Assembly: GCF_900101595.1 (NCBI RefSeq)
Contig: NZ_FMYY01000005.1
Location: forward strand, 186,001 to 250,000
DNA length: 64,000 nt
DNA from: Paenibacillus sp. cl123
Lineage (GTDB): Bacteria; Bacillota; Bacilli; Paenibacillales; NBRC-103111
Direction of reading: 5' to 3'
Of this stretch, positions 46,332 through 55,220 are shown piece after piece. The notes under the pieces were generated by a model. That model saw only the letters and a program-made list of their open reading frames with translations, was not told the DNA's origin and did not search any database. Made by a program: the position numbers and the translations under genes. The stretch's first letter is position 1. Every line of letters starts with the position of its first letter.

Positions 46332-46982
46332 ATGATCAAAGTCGTTGTAGCAGATGCTCACCGGATCGTCAATGAGGGAGTCAAGCTTATCCTGGAGCGG
46401 GAGGCGGAGATTGAGGTAATTGGGGATGCGGCCGCCGCGCAAGAGCTGATCGAGCTGTGCGGCCGGCTGCAGCCCTGCATTGCGCTGGTAGACGCGTTCG
46501 TCCTGAAGGAAGGAGGCGGCGTAGAAGTTGTCAGACAGTTGCGCACCAAGCATCCGGCCACGAAAATCATCATCTTCACCAGCTGCACGGACGCGGGCTG
46601 CATGCTGCAGGCGATCCAAAGCGGGGCAAGCGGATATATCCTGAAGGACATCCATCCCCGGGAATTGGTGCTGACGATCAAAAGCGTGGCGGCGGGGCTA
46701 AGCATTATGGATAAGCAGGCCATGCGCAGCTTCACGGAGCAGGCAGGCATTAGCCTTGCTGCCGTCTATGAGCGTCAGATCTCGCCTGACCCGGGGCTAA
46801 CCGACCGGGAGGTCAGCATCATCCGGCATATCGTGGAGGGGATGGAAAATCGCGAGATTGCGCGCAGTCTTTTCATGTCGGAGGGGACGATTAAAAATAC
46901 GGTATCCGGCATTCTTAGAAAGCTCGACCTGCGCGACCGCATCCAGCTGGTGGTGTTTGCCATTCGCAACGGGTTGGCATAA
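46332..46982 (+). CDS. NarL/LuxR-type response regulator
   Basis: A 216-residue regulator. The receiver domain has the acidic residue in VVVADAHR, Asp54 in CIALVDAFVL as phosphoacceptor, Thr/Ser in IIIFTSCTD and Lys in YILKDIHP. The C-terminal LuxR helix-turn-helix reads LTDREVSIIRHIVEGMENRE and continues with the expected IKNTVSGILRKL. GGAGGAGCT precedes the ATG. It starts 35 bases after the chemoreceptor and has no adjacent histidine kinase, so its partner kinase is elsewhere. Coupling to the receptor gene is unusual and its targets are unknown. Confidence 0.9.
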   Translation: MIKVVVADAHRIVNEGVKLILEREAEIEVIGDAAAAQELIELCGRLQPCIALVDAFVLKEGGGVEVVRQLRTKHPATKIIIFTSCTDAGCMLQAIQSGASGYILKDIHPRELVLTIKSVAAGLSIMDKQAMRSFTEQAGISLAAVYERQISPDPGLTDREVSIIRHIVEGMENREIARSLFMSEGTIKNTVSGILRKLDLRDRIQLVVFAIRNGLA

Positions 46983-46996
46983 ATACGGGACTCATC

Positions 46997-47038
46997 ACCC
47001 ATGAACGACAGGCAGGCCCTGGTGATCATGGGTTTTTC
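46997..47038 (+). terminator. Intrinsic terminator after the LuxR-type gene
   Basis: ACCCATGA pairs with TCATGGGT and is followed by TTTTT; an alternative pairing of ATCACC with GGTGAT exists in the same region. Confidence 0.65.
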
Positions 47039-47116
47039 TACCGCTAAAACAAGAATGTATCTTCCTCGAAGAGGCTCCGATCAGGAGCTTTTCTTAATTT
47101 TCGGCGGACGGTACTG

Positions 47117-47162
47117 AAAAAAGGAAGCGCGGCCAATTCCGTATATCCGCGCTTCCTTTTTT
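47117..47162. terminator. Bidirectional terminator before the metabolite cluster
   Basis: AAAAAAGGAAGCGCGG and CCGCGCTTCCTTTTTT form a perfect 16-base stem around a 14-base loop, with A and T tracts on both flanks. It insulates the cluster starting at 47289 from upstream transcription. In the gene-free stretch 46983-47288 nothing else was found except the ribosome binding site AAGGGGGG at 47275-47282; a clear sigma-A promoter was not recognised. Confidence 0.85.
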
Positions 47163-47288
47163 CATAGCTGCCTAGCTGACTGTTTCATGACGCAGGGCAT
47201 CTGGCACGGAGCGATCAGGGTAAGGCATACTTGTGGTAGCAAGTGGAAATAGCGACTAGATAAGTAATTTTACCAAGGGGGGCTCTGC

Positions 47289-48344
47289 GTGACGAAAGTA
47301 CAATTGTCCATCAGCATACCGCCAGTGAAGTGCTGGCAGTTCTCGGCCTTTCCGCTTGCCGTGATCGGGCCGGATGAGCGGAGCTGGGGCTGGATCTACA
47401 GCAATTACATCCAGGTCAGCATTCATGAGCGCTTCGCAACGGCGCCGGTACCCTTCGGCTTCTACGAGTATGATTATGCCTGCAACCCGCTGCTTTCGGT
47501 GCAGCGCATGGACAGGGACCTGTTCCCTCTCTTCCACAGAGGAATCGTAGATTTCGTGAAGGATTGCATCGGCCAAGGCTACTCGGTCTATCTTAATCTG
47601 AACGAGTACCATGTCCCCAGCCGCATGCATTACGGCGTGCGCAATTATTCGCATGACGTGCTTGTGTACGGCTACGACGAGGAGCAGAGCATATTCGATC
47701 TGCTCGGGTACAATGAAAGGCTGATGTTCGGAAGCTCGGCGATCAGCTTCACCGAGTTCGAGCAGGCCTATGCCAGTCTGGATACGTTTCCCAATACGTG
47801 CCGGCAGATTTTCCTGTACCGGCTCAATGAACGGGCCAGCTATTCCTTCAACATCGACCTTGTTGTGGAAAGTCTGGAGGACTATCTGTATTCGCGCAAT
47901 ACGGCGCTGAAATACCGGCTGCTCGCCGAGCCGGAGGACGATCTGATCTTCGGGCTCGATTCGTATCCGATCCTGCAGCAGTTTGTGGAAGCGCAGAGTT
48001 CCAATACGAATCCGTGGGTGGATATGCGCTATCTGCATATGCTTTGGGAGCATAAGCATCTGATGGTCTCGAGGATCGCTTACATGACGAAGAGGGGATT
48101 TCTCGCTGAAGCTGGCGGGCTCCCGGGCAGATTCGCACAGCTCGAGAAGACGGCGGAGGCGGCCCGCAACAGCTTCATCAAGTTCTCGCGCTCGCGCAAG
48201 CCCGCACACTTGACTTCGATTATTGGAACGCTGGAGCGGATGCGGGCGGAGGAGCGGCAGCTGTATGACGAGCTGCTGGCGGCGATCCGGCTGCGGCCGG
48301 ACCTGTCCGGCGAAGCGGCGGAGCAGAGAGGAGTGGCCGGATGA
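47289..48344 (+). CDS. BtrH-like / C39-fold protein of a metabolite cluster
   Basis: A 351-residue cytoplasmic protein. It resembles proteins with a butirosin BtrH N-terminal-type (papain-like cysteine) domain. KCWQF near residue 14 offers the candidate cysteine. The block VYLNLNEYHVPSRMHYG followed by NYSHDVLVYGYDEEQSIFDL near 97-140 is the His/Asp-containing core typical of such proteins. BtrH moves an acyl chain from an acyl carrier protein to an amine; an acyl-transfer or thioester-handling role is inferred here because an acyl carrier protein and an ATP-grasp ligase share the operon. The GTG start follows AAGGGGGG with 6-base spacing. The stop overlaps the next gene by ATGA. The C-terminal third is helical and unassigned. 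Confidence 0.6.
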   Translation: MTKVQLSISIPPVKCWQFSAFPLAVIGPDERSWGWIYSNYIQVSIHERFATAPVPFGFYEYDYACNPLLSVQRMDRDLFPLFHRGIVDFVKDCIGQGYSVYLNLNEYHVPSRMHYGVRNYSHDVLVYGYDEEQSIFDLLGYNERLMFGSSAISFTEFEQAYASLDTFPNTCRQIFLYRLNERASYSFNIDLVVESLEDYLYSRNTALKYRLLAEPEDDLIFGLDSYPILQQFVEAQSSNTNPWVDMRYLHMLWEHKHLMVSRIAYMTKRGFLAEAGGLPGRFAQLEKTAEAARNSFIKFSRSRKPAHLTSIIGTLERMRAEERQLYDELLAAIRLRPDLSGEAAEQRGVAG

Positions 48345-49537
48345 GCATATCGGCGGCAGTTCAAGATTGGCGGGAAATCGCAGGCGAGATGAAGCTGATC
48401 CTGGCGGAACGTGCGGCGCATGCCGACGCGGCAGCCCGATTTCCCCACGAAAATTTTACAGATCTGGCTCGGAAGGGGCTTCATACACTTACGCTGCGGG
48501 AAGGGTACGGAGGCCAAAACATCGGCTTCGAGCAGACGTTCGAGCTGATCGCGGAGCTGGCAGCGGGCTGCGGCTCCACGGCGCTATGTCTGGCGATGCA
48601 CTATTATACGCTGGCGGGACTCGGGGCCATGACGGATAATGCCATGCTGGAGGATGTATTCCGGGATATTCAGCGCAACGGCGAATACATGTCGTCGTTC
48701 AATCAGCCGAATGCTATGCTTCTGACGGCCCGGGTAGCGCCGAAGGACATGGTCAAGATCGAGATCCGGCGGACGGAAGGCGGTTATATCGTCAACGGCC
48801 GGAAAGCGTTCGTCTCCGGCTGCGAACGGTTCAAATATCTGCCCATATACGGCTACCAGGAGGATACGGGTACGAGACTCGGCATGACGGCATTGATGGT
48901 CACGCGGGAAGATCCGGGCGTTAGGATCGATGAGGCATGGCGTTCTGCGGCGATGAAGGGGACGAAGAGTCATCACGTCACCCTGGATGAAGTGTTCGTC
49001 CCGGCAGACAGGCTGATCGGCCGGGAAGGGCATGCCATCGAGGATACGAACGAGCTTTCCCACTGGTCGAGGCTGGCAATCTCCTCGGTCTACCAGGGCA
49101 TCGCGCAAGCGGCCTTCGATCATATCGTGTCTGTCCTGGGCAAGAAACGGGATATGTACTCACAGACCCCGCTCGCCTTCATGCCGGGCTCCCAGTTCAC
49201 GCTTGCGGACATGCGCATCAAGCTGGAAACGGCTGCGAATCAGCTCAGGGTGTTCGCTAGAAGAGCAGACAGGGAGCGAGAGCAGGGCAGATTCACGGAT
49301 GACTTGTTTCAGCAGTCGCTCATAACGAAATATTACGTGACCCATATGGCCAATGAGATCGTCTGGCAGGCGATGCAGCTCGAAGGAATGAGCGCCTTAA
49401 ATGAAGGCGAGCTGCTGGAGCGGCTCTACCGGGATGTGAGAGCGGCGACCTATCATCAGCCGGGGGATGACCTGCTGAAGGAGCTGCTGGCCAAAAAAAC
49501 GCTCGGCGTCGTATCGGTCAAAAACAGATGGTGCTGA
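48341..49537 (+). CDS. Acyl-CoA dehydrogenase-fold flavoprotein
   Basis: A 398-residue FAD-type protein. The N-terminal helical domain runs to about residue 125 (AARFPHENFTDLARKGLHTL, CGSTALCLAMHYY), the beta domain has GGYIVNGRKAFVSGCERFKY and DEVFVPADRLIG, and the C-terminal helical domain ends near RDVRAATYHQPGDDLL. In ordinary acyl-CoA dehydrogenases the equivalent of that last stretch carries the catalytic Glu (EGT motif); here it is replaced by HQPGD. That fits either a different base position or an oxidase or monooxygenase variant. Because the next gene is a carrier protein, an ACP-bound substrate is likely. GAGAGGAG precedes the ATG, which overlaps the previous stop. Confidence 0.82.
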   Translation: MSISAAVQDWREIAGEMKLILAERAAHADAAARFPHENFTDLARKGLHTLTLREGYGGQNIGFEQTFELIAELAAGCGSTALCLAMHYYTLAGLGAMTDNAMLEDVFRDIQRNGEYMSSFNQPNAMLLTARVAPKDMVKIEIRRTEGGYIVNGRKAFVSGCERFKYLPIYGYQEDTGTRLGMTALMVTREDPGVRIDEAWRSAAMKGTKSHHVTLDEVFVPADRLIGREGHAIEDTNELSHWSRLAISSVYQGIAQAAFDHIVSVLGKKRDMYSQTPLAFMPGSQFTLADMRIKLETAANQLRVFARRADREREQGRFTDDLFQQSLITKYYVTHMANEIVWQAMQLEGMSALNEGELLERLYRDVRAATYHQPGDDLLKELLAKKTLGVVSVKNRWC

Positions 49538-49561
49538 AGCTTATGAGGAGAGATGACGAGG

Positions 49562-49822
49562 ATGGAGATTCGCCTGCAAGTAAAGGAAATCGTAGCGGAT
49601 ACTTTGAAGCTGGGGGATGAGCGCCAGGAAAGCTTGTCGGACGATCACCCGCTGACTGCCGAGGGGATGGATTCGATTAACTGCGTCGATATGGTGCTCA
49701 GGCTAGAAGAACAGTTTGACGTCGTATTCGGCGATGAGGAGCTGCTGCTGGACAACTTGAACACGATTGGCAAATTAAGCTCGATCATCGAACAGAAGCT
49801 CGGCCTGCAGCAGCCGGTCTAG
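49562..49822 (+). CDS. Stand-alone acyl/peptidyl carrier protein
   Basis: An 86-residue carrier protein. The phosphopantetheine attachment site is Ser38 in EGMDSINCVDMVLRLEEQF, followed by the usual helix III region (DEELLLDNLNTIGKLSSII). The hydrophobic and acidic pattern fits a discrete ACP. An ATG at 49553 gives a protein three residues longer but would sit only two bases from AGGAG; 49562 is preferred. It lies 24 bases after the flavoprotein gene and 12 bases before the exporter ATPase gene. It is too divergent in context to be the fatty-acid ACP, because no fab genes are near. It should carry the substrate handled by the flavoprotein, the ATP-grasp ligase and the BtrH-like protein. Confidence 0.88.
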   Translation: MEIRLQVKEIVADTLKLGDERQESLSDDHPLTAEGMDSINCVDMVLRLEEQFDVVFGDEELLLDNLNTIGKLSSIIEQKLGLQQPV

Positions 49823-49834
49823 GAGGGGCTGGAA

Positions 49835-50845
49835 ATGGCATTTATCGAGGTCAAGGAACTGGTCAAGGAATATGAGATCAGCGTTAGGAAGAAGGGCTTG
49901 CTCGGCTCCATCAGCAGTCTGCTTATGCCGGAGTATGTCAAGAAGCGGGCCGTCGATTCGATCGGCTTCTCGATTGCCAAGGGCGAGACGGTCGGGTTTA
50001 TCGGACCGAACGGAGCAGGCAAGTCCACGACGGTCAAGATGCTGACGGGCATTCTGGTGCCCACGTCGGGCACGATCTCGATCGGCGGGCTTTCCCCGCA
50101 TAGGGACCGCAAGCTGAATGCCCGGCGGATCGGCGTCGTCTTCGGTCAGCGGACGCAGCTATGGTGGGATTTGCCGGTGGCCGACACCTTCGACCTGCTG
50201 CGGTACGTGTACCGGATACCGGAGCAGCGCTACAAGCGCAATATGGAGCTGTTCGGCGAGCTGCTCGGCCTGCAGGAGTTCATCCGGCAGCCGGTCAGAC
50301 AGCTCAGCCTCGGGCAAAAAATGCGTGCGGACATTGCAGCCGCTATGCTGCACGACCCCGAGATCATTTTCTTCGACGAGCCGACGATCGGTCTGGATGT
50401 AGTCGCCAAGGAGAATATCCGTACCTTCATCCGGCAGATGAACAAGGAGAAGGGAACGACGATGCTGTTCACCACGCATGATATGGTCGACATCGAGAAG
50501 ACTTGCGAGCGGATGATCATTATCGACAAGGGGCTTAAGATTTATGACGGTACGGTGGAGGAGATTAAGGACCACTATGGCAAGGAGCGCACGCTTTCCG
50601 TTGAATTTGCCGAACCTGTCGGTCAGGTGTTCATCCCCGGCGTCGAGCTGATCGAGGACAAGGGGACGAAGAAGCGGTTCCGGTTTTCCCGGGAAGACAT
50701 CCAGGCGTCCGCTATCCTGCAAATTCTGATGCAGAAGTACCCGATACTTGATTTCACGGTGCAGGAGCCCGATATCGACGGCATCATCCGGGAGATTTAC
50801 CAAGGGGGGATCAGCCTCGATGAGAGTTTACCTGGAGTTTGCTAA
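49835..50845 (+). CDS. ABC exporter ATP-binding protein
   Basis: A 336-residue ATPase. It shows Walker A GPNGAGKSTTVKM near residue 55, the Q-loop in FGQRTQLWWDLP, the signature LSLGQKMRADIAAAMLHDP, Walker B IIFFDEPTIGLD and the switch His in FTTHDMVDIE. The length and the preceding KKRAVDSIGF segment fit the NatA-like class paired with two six-helix permeases. AGGAGGGGCTGGAA precedes the ATG. Its end overlaps the first permease by 26 bases. With the two permeases it should export the cluster product or an intermediate. Confidence 0.93.
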   Translation: MAFIEVKELVKEYEISVRKKGLLGSISSLLMPEYVKKRAVDSIGFSIAKGETVGFIGPNGAGKSTTVKMLTGILVPTSGTISIGGLSPHRDRKLNARRIGVVFGQRTQLWWDLPVADTFDLLRYVYRIPEQRYKRNMELFGELLGLQEFIRQPVRQLSLGQKMRADIAAAMLHDPEIIFFDEPTIGLDVVAKENIRTFIRQMNKEKGTTMLFTTHDMVDIEKTCERMIIIDKGLKIYDGTVEEIKDHYGKERTLSVEFAEPVGQVFIPGVELIEDKGTKKRFRFSREDIQASAILQILMQKYPILDFTVQEPDIDGIIREIYQGGISLDESLPGVC

Positions 50846-51608
50846 GAAGTCGTTTCAGAACAGCATCGTGTACCGGGTTGATTTTCTGGCGGGCGTGCTG
50901 AATGCGATCGTGATGATCTTCGTCAATATTGCAATCTGGCGGGCGATCTATGAGGAAGGGGATATGCTGGAGGGCGTTCAGTTCAAAATTCTCGTCACGT
51001 ACGTAGTGCTGTCGTTTCTCCTTCAGCTCGTCTATGTGATGGATGAATATTTCATCGAGGCGAAGATCCGCAGCGGGCTCATATCGTCCGACTTGCTTAA
51101 GCCGATCAACTTCAGGCTCTATGTGTTTTTCTACAATCTGGGCTCGGCAGCGTTCCGGGTCGTCATGCAGTTTGCGCCTGTGCTGGCGGTCTCGATTGTC
51201 GTATTCAAGCTGCTGCCTCCGTTCTCCGGGATGATGCTGGCTTATTTTCTGCTTAGTGCGGCGCTTGGCTTTCTCGTGCTGTACAATTTGAACTTTATCG
51301 TCTGGGTCAGTTCATTCTGGTTTTACTGGACCTTCAGTCTTGTCACGATCAAGGATGCGGCGGTCATGATCTTCTCGGGCGCTTTGGTGCCGATCTGGCT
51401 CATGCCCCAGCAGCTCGTACGGTTTATCGAGATGACGCCTTTCGATTCGATCTTCTATATCCCGATCCGCATCTATCTGGGCATGGTGCCGGAGGATCAG
51501 ATCCTCATGAGTATGCTGCGCCAAAGCGTATGGGTGGCCGTGCTGTTCGGAGCGGGGCAGTTGCTGTGGACGTTCGCCCAAAAACGACTGGTCGTACAAG
51601 GAGGCTGA
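50820..51608 (+). CDS. ABC-2-type exporter permease (ABC2_membrane_6-like), subunit 1
   Basis: A 262-residue membrane protein with about six hydrophobic segments and the start MRVYLEFAKKSFQNSIVYRVDFLAG, which is characteristic of the paired ABC-2 permeases. FETs of interest are the amphipathic N-terminus and IRSGLISSDLLKPINFRLY, the loop that contacts the ATPase. The ATG at 50820 follows AAGGGGGG and overlaps the ATPase gene; the longer open frame from 50748 is a shadow. The second permease follows after 5 bases. No substrate-binding protein is present, as expected for an exporter. Confidence 0.88.
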   Translation: MRVYLEFAKKSFQNSIVYRVDFLAGVLNAIVMIFVNIAIWRAIYEEGDMLEGVQFKILVTYVVLSFLLQLVYVMDEYFIEAKIRSGLISSDLLKPINFRLYVFFYNLGSAAFRVVMQFAPVLAVSIVVFKLLPPFSGMMLAYFLLSAALGFLVLYNLNFIVWVSSFWFYWTFSLVTIKDAAVMIFSGALVPIWLMPQQLVRFIEMTPFDSIFYIPIRIYLGMVPEDQILMSMLRQSVWVAVLFGAGQLLWTFAQKRLVVQGG

Positions 51609-51613
51609 CAATT

Positions 51614-52444
51614 GTGGGAGGATATTCGGCGGCTGAGCTGGCCGGGCTGTTCCTTCGCTATGCGAAGCTGAACCTGAAAACGACGCTGGAATACAAGCTG
51701 GACCGCTCGTTTCTCGCCTTCGCCATCTTCTGCAGGGAGATGATCAGCGTTATCGTGATGCTGCTGATATTGGCCAGGTTTCTGCACATTCGAGGCTGGG
51801 AAATGAATGAGCTGTTCTTTCTGTACAGCTTCCTGTTTTTATCCTACAGTCTGTTCGTTTTTTTATTTGCCGGCGTTCGCGATTTCGACGGGATGGTGCA
51901 CTCCGGGGAGTTCGACCGGTTCCTGATCCGACCGCTTGGTCTCTTGTTCCAGACGGTCGCTTCGAAGATCGATCTGCCGGCCACGCTTGGACACGGCGTC
52001 GTAGGCGTGATTCTGTTTATGAAGACGGCGTTCTCGGTGGGCATTGTGTGGGATGCGGCTAACATTTTCTATTATGTAACGGCGCTAGCCGGAGGAGCGA
52101 TGATTCAAGCCTCGATCTTCATGCTGTCGGCCTGCTTCAGCTTCTGGACGATCAAGACGGAGAATTTGCGCAATCTGATATTTTTCAATGCGCGCCGAAT
52201 TGCCGGTTATCCGATCAGCTTTTATCCGGGGCTCATTCAGAAGATGCTGATCTTTCTCGTGCCTTTTTCGTTCGTCAGTTATTTTCCGGCGCAGTTTTTC
52301 CTGAGAAAGGACGATCTGCAGCTGTATGGGGGCGGCTACTTGTATGTGACCCCGCTTGTCGGGCTGGCGATGTTTCTGTTGGTGTACCGGCTGTGGAAGC
52401 GGGGCGTGCGCAGCTATACGAGCTCGGGCAATTCCATGTATTAA
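51614..52444 (+). CDS. ABC-2-type exporter permease (ABC2_membrane_6-like), subunit 2
   Basis: A 276-residue membrane protein with about six hydrophobic segments and the family pattern AELAGLFLRYAKLNLKTTLEYKLDRSFLAF at its start and VHSGEFDRFLIRPLGLLFQ in the cytoplasmic loop. The GTG at 51614 follows AAGGAGG with 9-base spacing. It forms the exporter together with the ATPase and the first permease. The 5'-nucleotidase gene starts 28 bases after its stop. Confidence 0.88.
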   Translation: MGGYSAAELAGLFLRYAKLNLKTTLEYKLDRSFLAFAIFCREMISVIVMLLILARFLHIRGWEMNELFFLYSFLFLSYSLFVFLFAGVRDFDGMVHSGEFDRFLIRPLGLLFQTVASKIDLPATLGHGVVGVILFMKTAFSVGIVWDAANIFYYVTALAGGAMIQASIFMLSACFSFWTIKTENLRNLIFFNARRIAGYPISFYPGLIQKMLIFLVPFSFVSYFPAQFFLRKDDLQLYGGGYLYVTPLVGLAMFLLVYRLWKRGVRSYTSSGNSMY

Positions 52445-52472
52445 TACCGAATCAGGAGAGAGGAACCTTGCT

Positions 52473-54059
52473 TTGAAAAAGTACACGACGTTACTTGTGC
52501 TGGGCGTTCTGCTGCTGGGGGCGGCTGCTTATGCGGTGGCGACCCGGGTCGATTTCAACCGGGTGCTGCTGGCGGCGGGCTATTACGAGCAGCGGATTAC
52601 GATCATCAATACGGCGGATCTGCACGGCCATATTACGTTTAAGGAGTATGATACCGGAGGGCTTCTGCCGGGGACGGAGCAGCCTCCCGAAATGGGGATG
52701 GCTCTGATCAAAGGAATCGCCGATGAGATCCGGAGGGATAACCCCCATACGCTTATGCTGGATGGCGGCGATATGTTCCACGGTACGCCGGAGGCGGCGG
52801 TGAATGAGGGGGAAGGCATCCTGGAGATTGCCAATCTGATGGGCTACGATGCGCTGACAGCCGGCAATCATGAGTTCGACTGGGGCTGGGAGCGTACGAT
52901 GGAGCTTAAGGACAAGCTCAACTTTCCGATGCTGAGCGCCAATATTACGAAGGGCGGGCAGCCGGTCTTCGAGGCTTACCGGATCTTCGAGGTCGGCGGC
53001 AAGCGGATCGGCGTATTCGGGCTGACGACGGCCCAGTTCCTCCAGGATCTTCAGGTGCACGGCATCGGCGATGTCCGTTATGAAGACCCGCTGCCTGCCG
53101 CCCGGAAGGCTGTAGCCGAGCTGAGGGAGCAGCAGGTGGATTCGATCGTGCTGCTGTCCCATCTGGGCGACGATCTGGACCGTAATCTCATAGCGGCGAA
53201 TATTAGCGGCATCGATCTGATCCTCAGCGCGCACGGCCATTTTCTGTATGAGAAGCCGCTTATCGCGAGCGGCGTCCCGGTCGTGGAGCCCGGCGGCTAT
53301 TCAACGCATGTCGGCGTCGCCGATCTGTATTTCCGGCAGGGCAAGGTGGCCAAGGTCGCCTGGAGCGTCCGGAAGACGCTGGACCGGAAGAAAGAAGACC
53401 CTAAGATCGCGGAGATCGTGGGGCGTTATCACGCAATGGCGCTGGAGAACGGCAAGGAGGTCGTGGCCGTCTCGGAGTCTGGCTTGGACGGCATCCGCTC
53501 GCATGTGCGGACGAAGTCGACCAATCTGGGCAACCTGGTTGCCGACGCGATGAGGGTACGGGGAAATGCGGACCTTACGCTTTACAACAGCGGGGGGATC
53601 CGCGAGAGCATCCCCGGCGGCGATGTGACGTTGTATAAGCTCGATAACGTGCTGCCCTTCGTTAACAATCTGGTCACGGTCGAGCTGAAGGGCGAAGCGA
53701 TCTACAAGGCGCTGGAGCACGGGATGATCAACTGGCCGAGCGGAGCGAGCAACGGCGGCTTCCTGCAGGTATCGGGCATCCGCTACGAGATCGACGGGTC
53801 AAAGCCCGCAGGCAAGCGGCTCTCAGGCGTCACTCGAAACGGACAGCCGCTGGATAAGAACGCCATGTATAAGGTGGCGGTCACCGACTTCCTGATCGCG
53901 GGAGGCGACGATCATGACGTGTTCAAGGACGCCAAGGTCGTGCAGCGGGGAGGGCTGCTTAGCCAAGAGGTCGCCGCTTACCTGAAGAGTCGGGGGGGCA
54001 GGCTGCCCGAGGAGCTGGAGGAAGAGCGGATCAAGATCGTCAACCAGCGTTATCAATAA
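52473..54059 (+). CDS. Membrane-anchored 5'-nucleotidase / cyclic phosphodiesterase family
   Basis: A 528-residue UshA-like metallophosphoesterase. An N-terminal hydrophobic segment (YTTLLVLGVLLLGAAAYAVA) acts as anchor or signal. The metal-binding motifs follow in order: NTADLHGH, LDGGDMFHGTP, GNHEFDWG, LLSHLGDD and SAHGHFLY. The C-terminal nucleotide-specificity domain has YNSGGIRESIPGGDVTL and VAVTDFLIAGGDDHDVF. The enzyme should act outside the membrane and remove phosphate or split nucleotide esters. The TTG at 52473 is chosen because AGGAGAGAGG lies upstream; the frame is open further but overlaps the permease gene. Its position inside the cluster suggests that it unmasks an exported phosphorylated or nucleotidylated product; a housekeeping role is the alternative. 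Confidence 0.85.
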   Translation: MKKYTTLLVLGVLLLGAAAYAVATRVDFNRVLLAAGYYEQRITIINTADLHGHITFKEYDTGGLLPGTEQPPEMGMALIKGIADEIRRDNPHTLMLDGGDMFHGTPEAAVNEGEGILEIANLMGYDALTAGNHEFDWGWERTMELKDKLNFPMLSANITKGGQPVFEAYRIFEVGGKRIGVFGLTTAQFLQDLQVHGIGDVRYEDPLPAARKAVAELREQQVDSIVLLSHLGDDLDRNLIAANISGIDLILSAHGHFLYEKPLIASGVPVVEPGGYSTHVGVADLYFRQGKVAKVAWSVRKTLDRKKEDPKIAEIVGRYHAMALENGKEVVAVSESGLDGIRSHVRTKSTNLGNLVADAMRVRGNADLTLYNSGGIRESIPGGDVTLYKLDNVLPFVNNLVTVELKGEAIYKALEHGMINWPSGASNGGFLQVSGIRYEIDGSKPAGKRLSGVTRNGQPLDKNAMYKVAVTDFLIAGGDDHDVFKDAKVVQRGGLLSQEVAAYLKSRGGRLPEELEEERIKIVNQRYQ

Positions 54060-54083
54060 TTGAACTAATTGGAGGAATGCGAG

Positions 54084-55205
54084 ATGACAATTACCCCCGA
54101 ACAGCAGCTCGTACTGGAGCTGGCCCAATACAGAACCCCGAACAAAGAGAAGATTCTGGATTTGCTCGGCCGGAAGCTGGACCTGTCGGAAGTGCTCGGG
54201 CATATGACGTATAACCGGACGGCGGGCATCGCGTACCATGTGCTGCGCAAGATCAGCGCCCCGTTTTTTAACCGCGAATTCGAAATGGCGCTGTACCTGA
54301 TTCATCAGATTCAGGCCTTGCGCACGAACTCGCACAAGCATGCGGTTGCCCGCATCGCCGAAGCGATGAATGACAGCGGTATTCCGCATGCGTTTCTCAA
54401 AGGCTCCATCCTGGCCAACTCCACGTATCCGGCCGGCTGCCGCATCTCCAGCGACATCGATATACTGCTGAATGCCGGGGATCTGACGGCTTGCGGAGAT
54501 GTATTCCGGGAGCTTGGCTTCATTCAGGGCTTTCATGACGAGAATGAGAACGTGGTCGTTCCGGCTACACGCCGGGAGCTGGTGAACTACCGGATGAACT
54601 ACGGCGAGGTCGTGCCGTTCCGCAAGGTTGTCGATGAGCCCGGGATCAATCTGATCGAGATCGATATCAACTTCTCGCTGGATTGGATGCCGCATGGCAC
54701 CGAGCAGGCGGTCGACAACTTCATCCGGGAGTCGGAGGCGTACTTGTTTGCCGAGGGTCAGCGGGTCAGCTCGCTGCCGAAGGAATATTTCCTTGCCCAC
54801 TTGTGCGTTCATCTGTACAAGGAGGCCCGGGTCATTACTTGGGTCGAGTGGCAGCGCGACTTGGGCTTGTATAAGTTCGTCGACATTTACGGCTTCCTGA
54901 CCGATCCGCAGCTGGAGATCGACTGGGAGAGATTCGAGGAGGTCATCCACGCCAACAACATTGTGGAGGAATGCTACTACGCGCTCGAATACGCCCGGAC
55001 GTTCTTCCCGGCGCTTGGCGATATCGAGGCCTTCGCCTCAGCGCTGGAGCGTATCCGCCCGGCGAATACGGATTATCTGGAACAGGTCATCGACGGCGCG
55101 GATTCCTCCATCGTTTACGCCTGGAAGGAAGATCTGCTTACCCGCTTCTTCGATCTGAAGCGTTACCGGAGTCTGGAGCGTCTGCCCAGCCTTCAGAAGA
55201 TCTGA
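54084..55205 (+). CDS. Nucleotidyltransferase family protein (NTP_transf_5-like)
   Basis: A 373-residue protein of the uncharacterised nucleotidyltransferase family. The key motif is HAFLKGSILANSTYPAGCR, followed by SSDIDILLN near residues 105-135, with the paired acidic residues that bind metal-NTP. IDINFSLDWMP near 195 may supply the third carboxylate. The second half is helical. GGAGG precedes the ATG by 8 bases. Such proteins are frequent in lasso-peptide, saccharide and other biosynthesis clusters with unknown roles. Transfer of a nucleotide to the cluster product or to a partner protein is the inferred chemistry. Confidence 0.75.
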   Translation: MTITPEQQLVLELAQYRTPNKEKILDLLGRKLDLSEVLGHMTYNRTAGIAYHVLRKISAPFFNREFEMALYLIHQIQALRTNSHKHAVARIAEAMNDSGIPHAFLKGSILANSTYPAGCRISSDIDILLNAGDLTACGDVFRELGFIQGFHDENENVVVPATRRELVNYRMNYGEVVPFRKVVDEPGINLIEIDINFSLDWMPHGTEQAVDNFIRESEAYLFAEGQRVSSLPKEYFLAHLCVHLYKEARVITWVEWQRDLGLYKFVDIYGFLTDPQLEIDWERFEEVIHANNIVEECYYALEYARTFFPALGDIEAFASALERIRPANTDYLEQVIDGADSSIVYAWKEDLLTRFFDLKRYRSLERLPSLQKI

Positions 55206-55220
55206 CCGCCCGGAAATGCC

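Noticed and set aside
47090..47125. CTTAATTT sequence resembling the start of the shared regulatory box
   Set aside because: Only the first seven bases match; the ACATG, TCGAAAG and GGGG elements are missing.
47256..48209. A 317-codon open frame on the - strand
   Set aside because: It is antisense to the BtrH-like gene, which has a good ribosome binding site and is coupled to the next gene.
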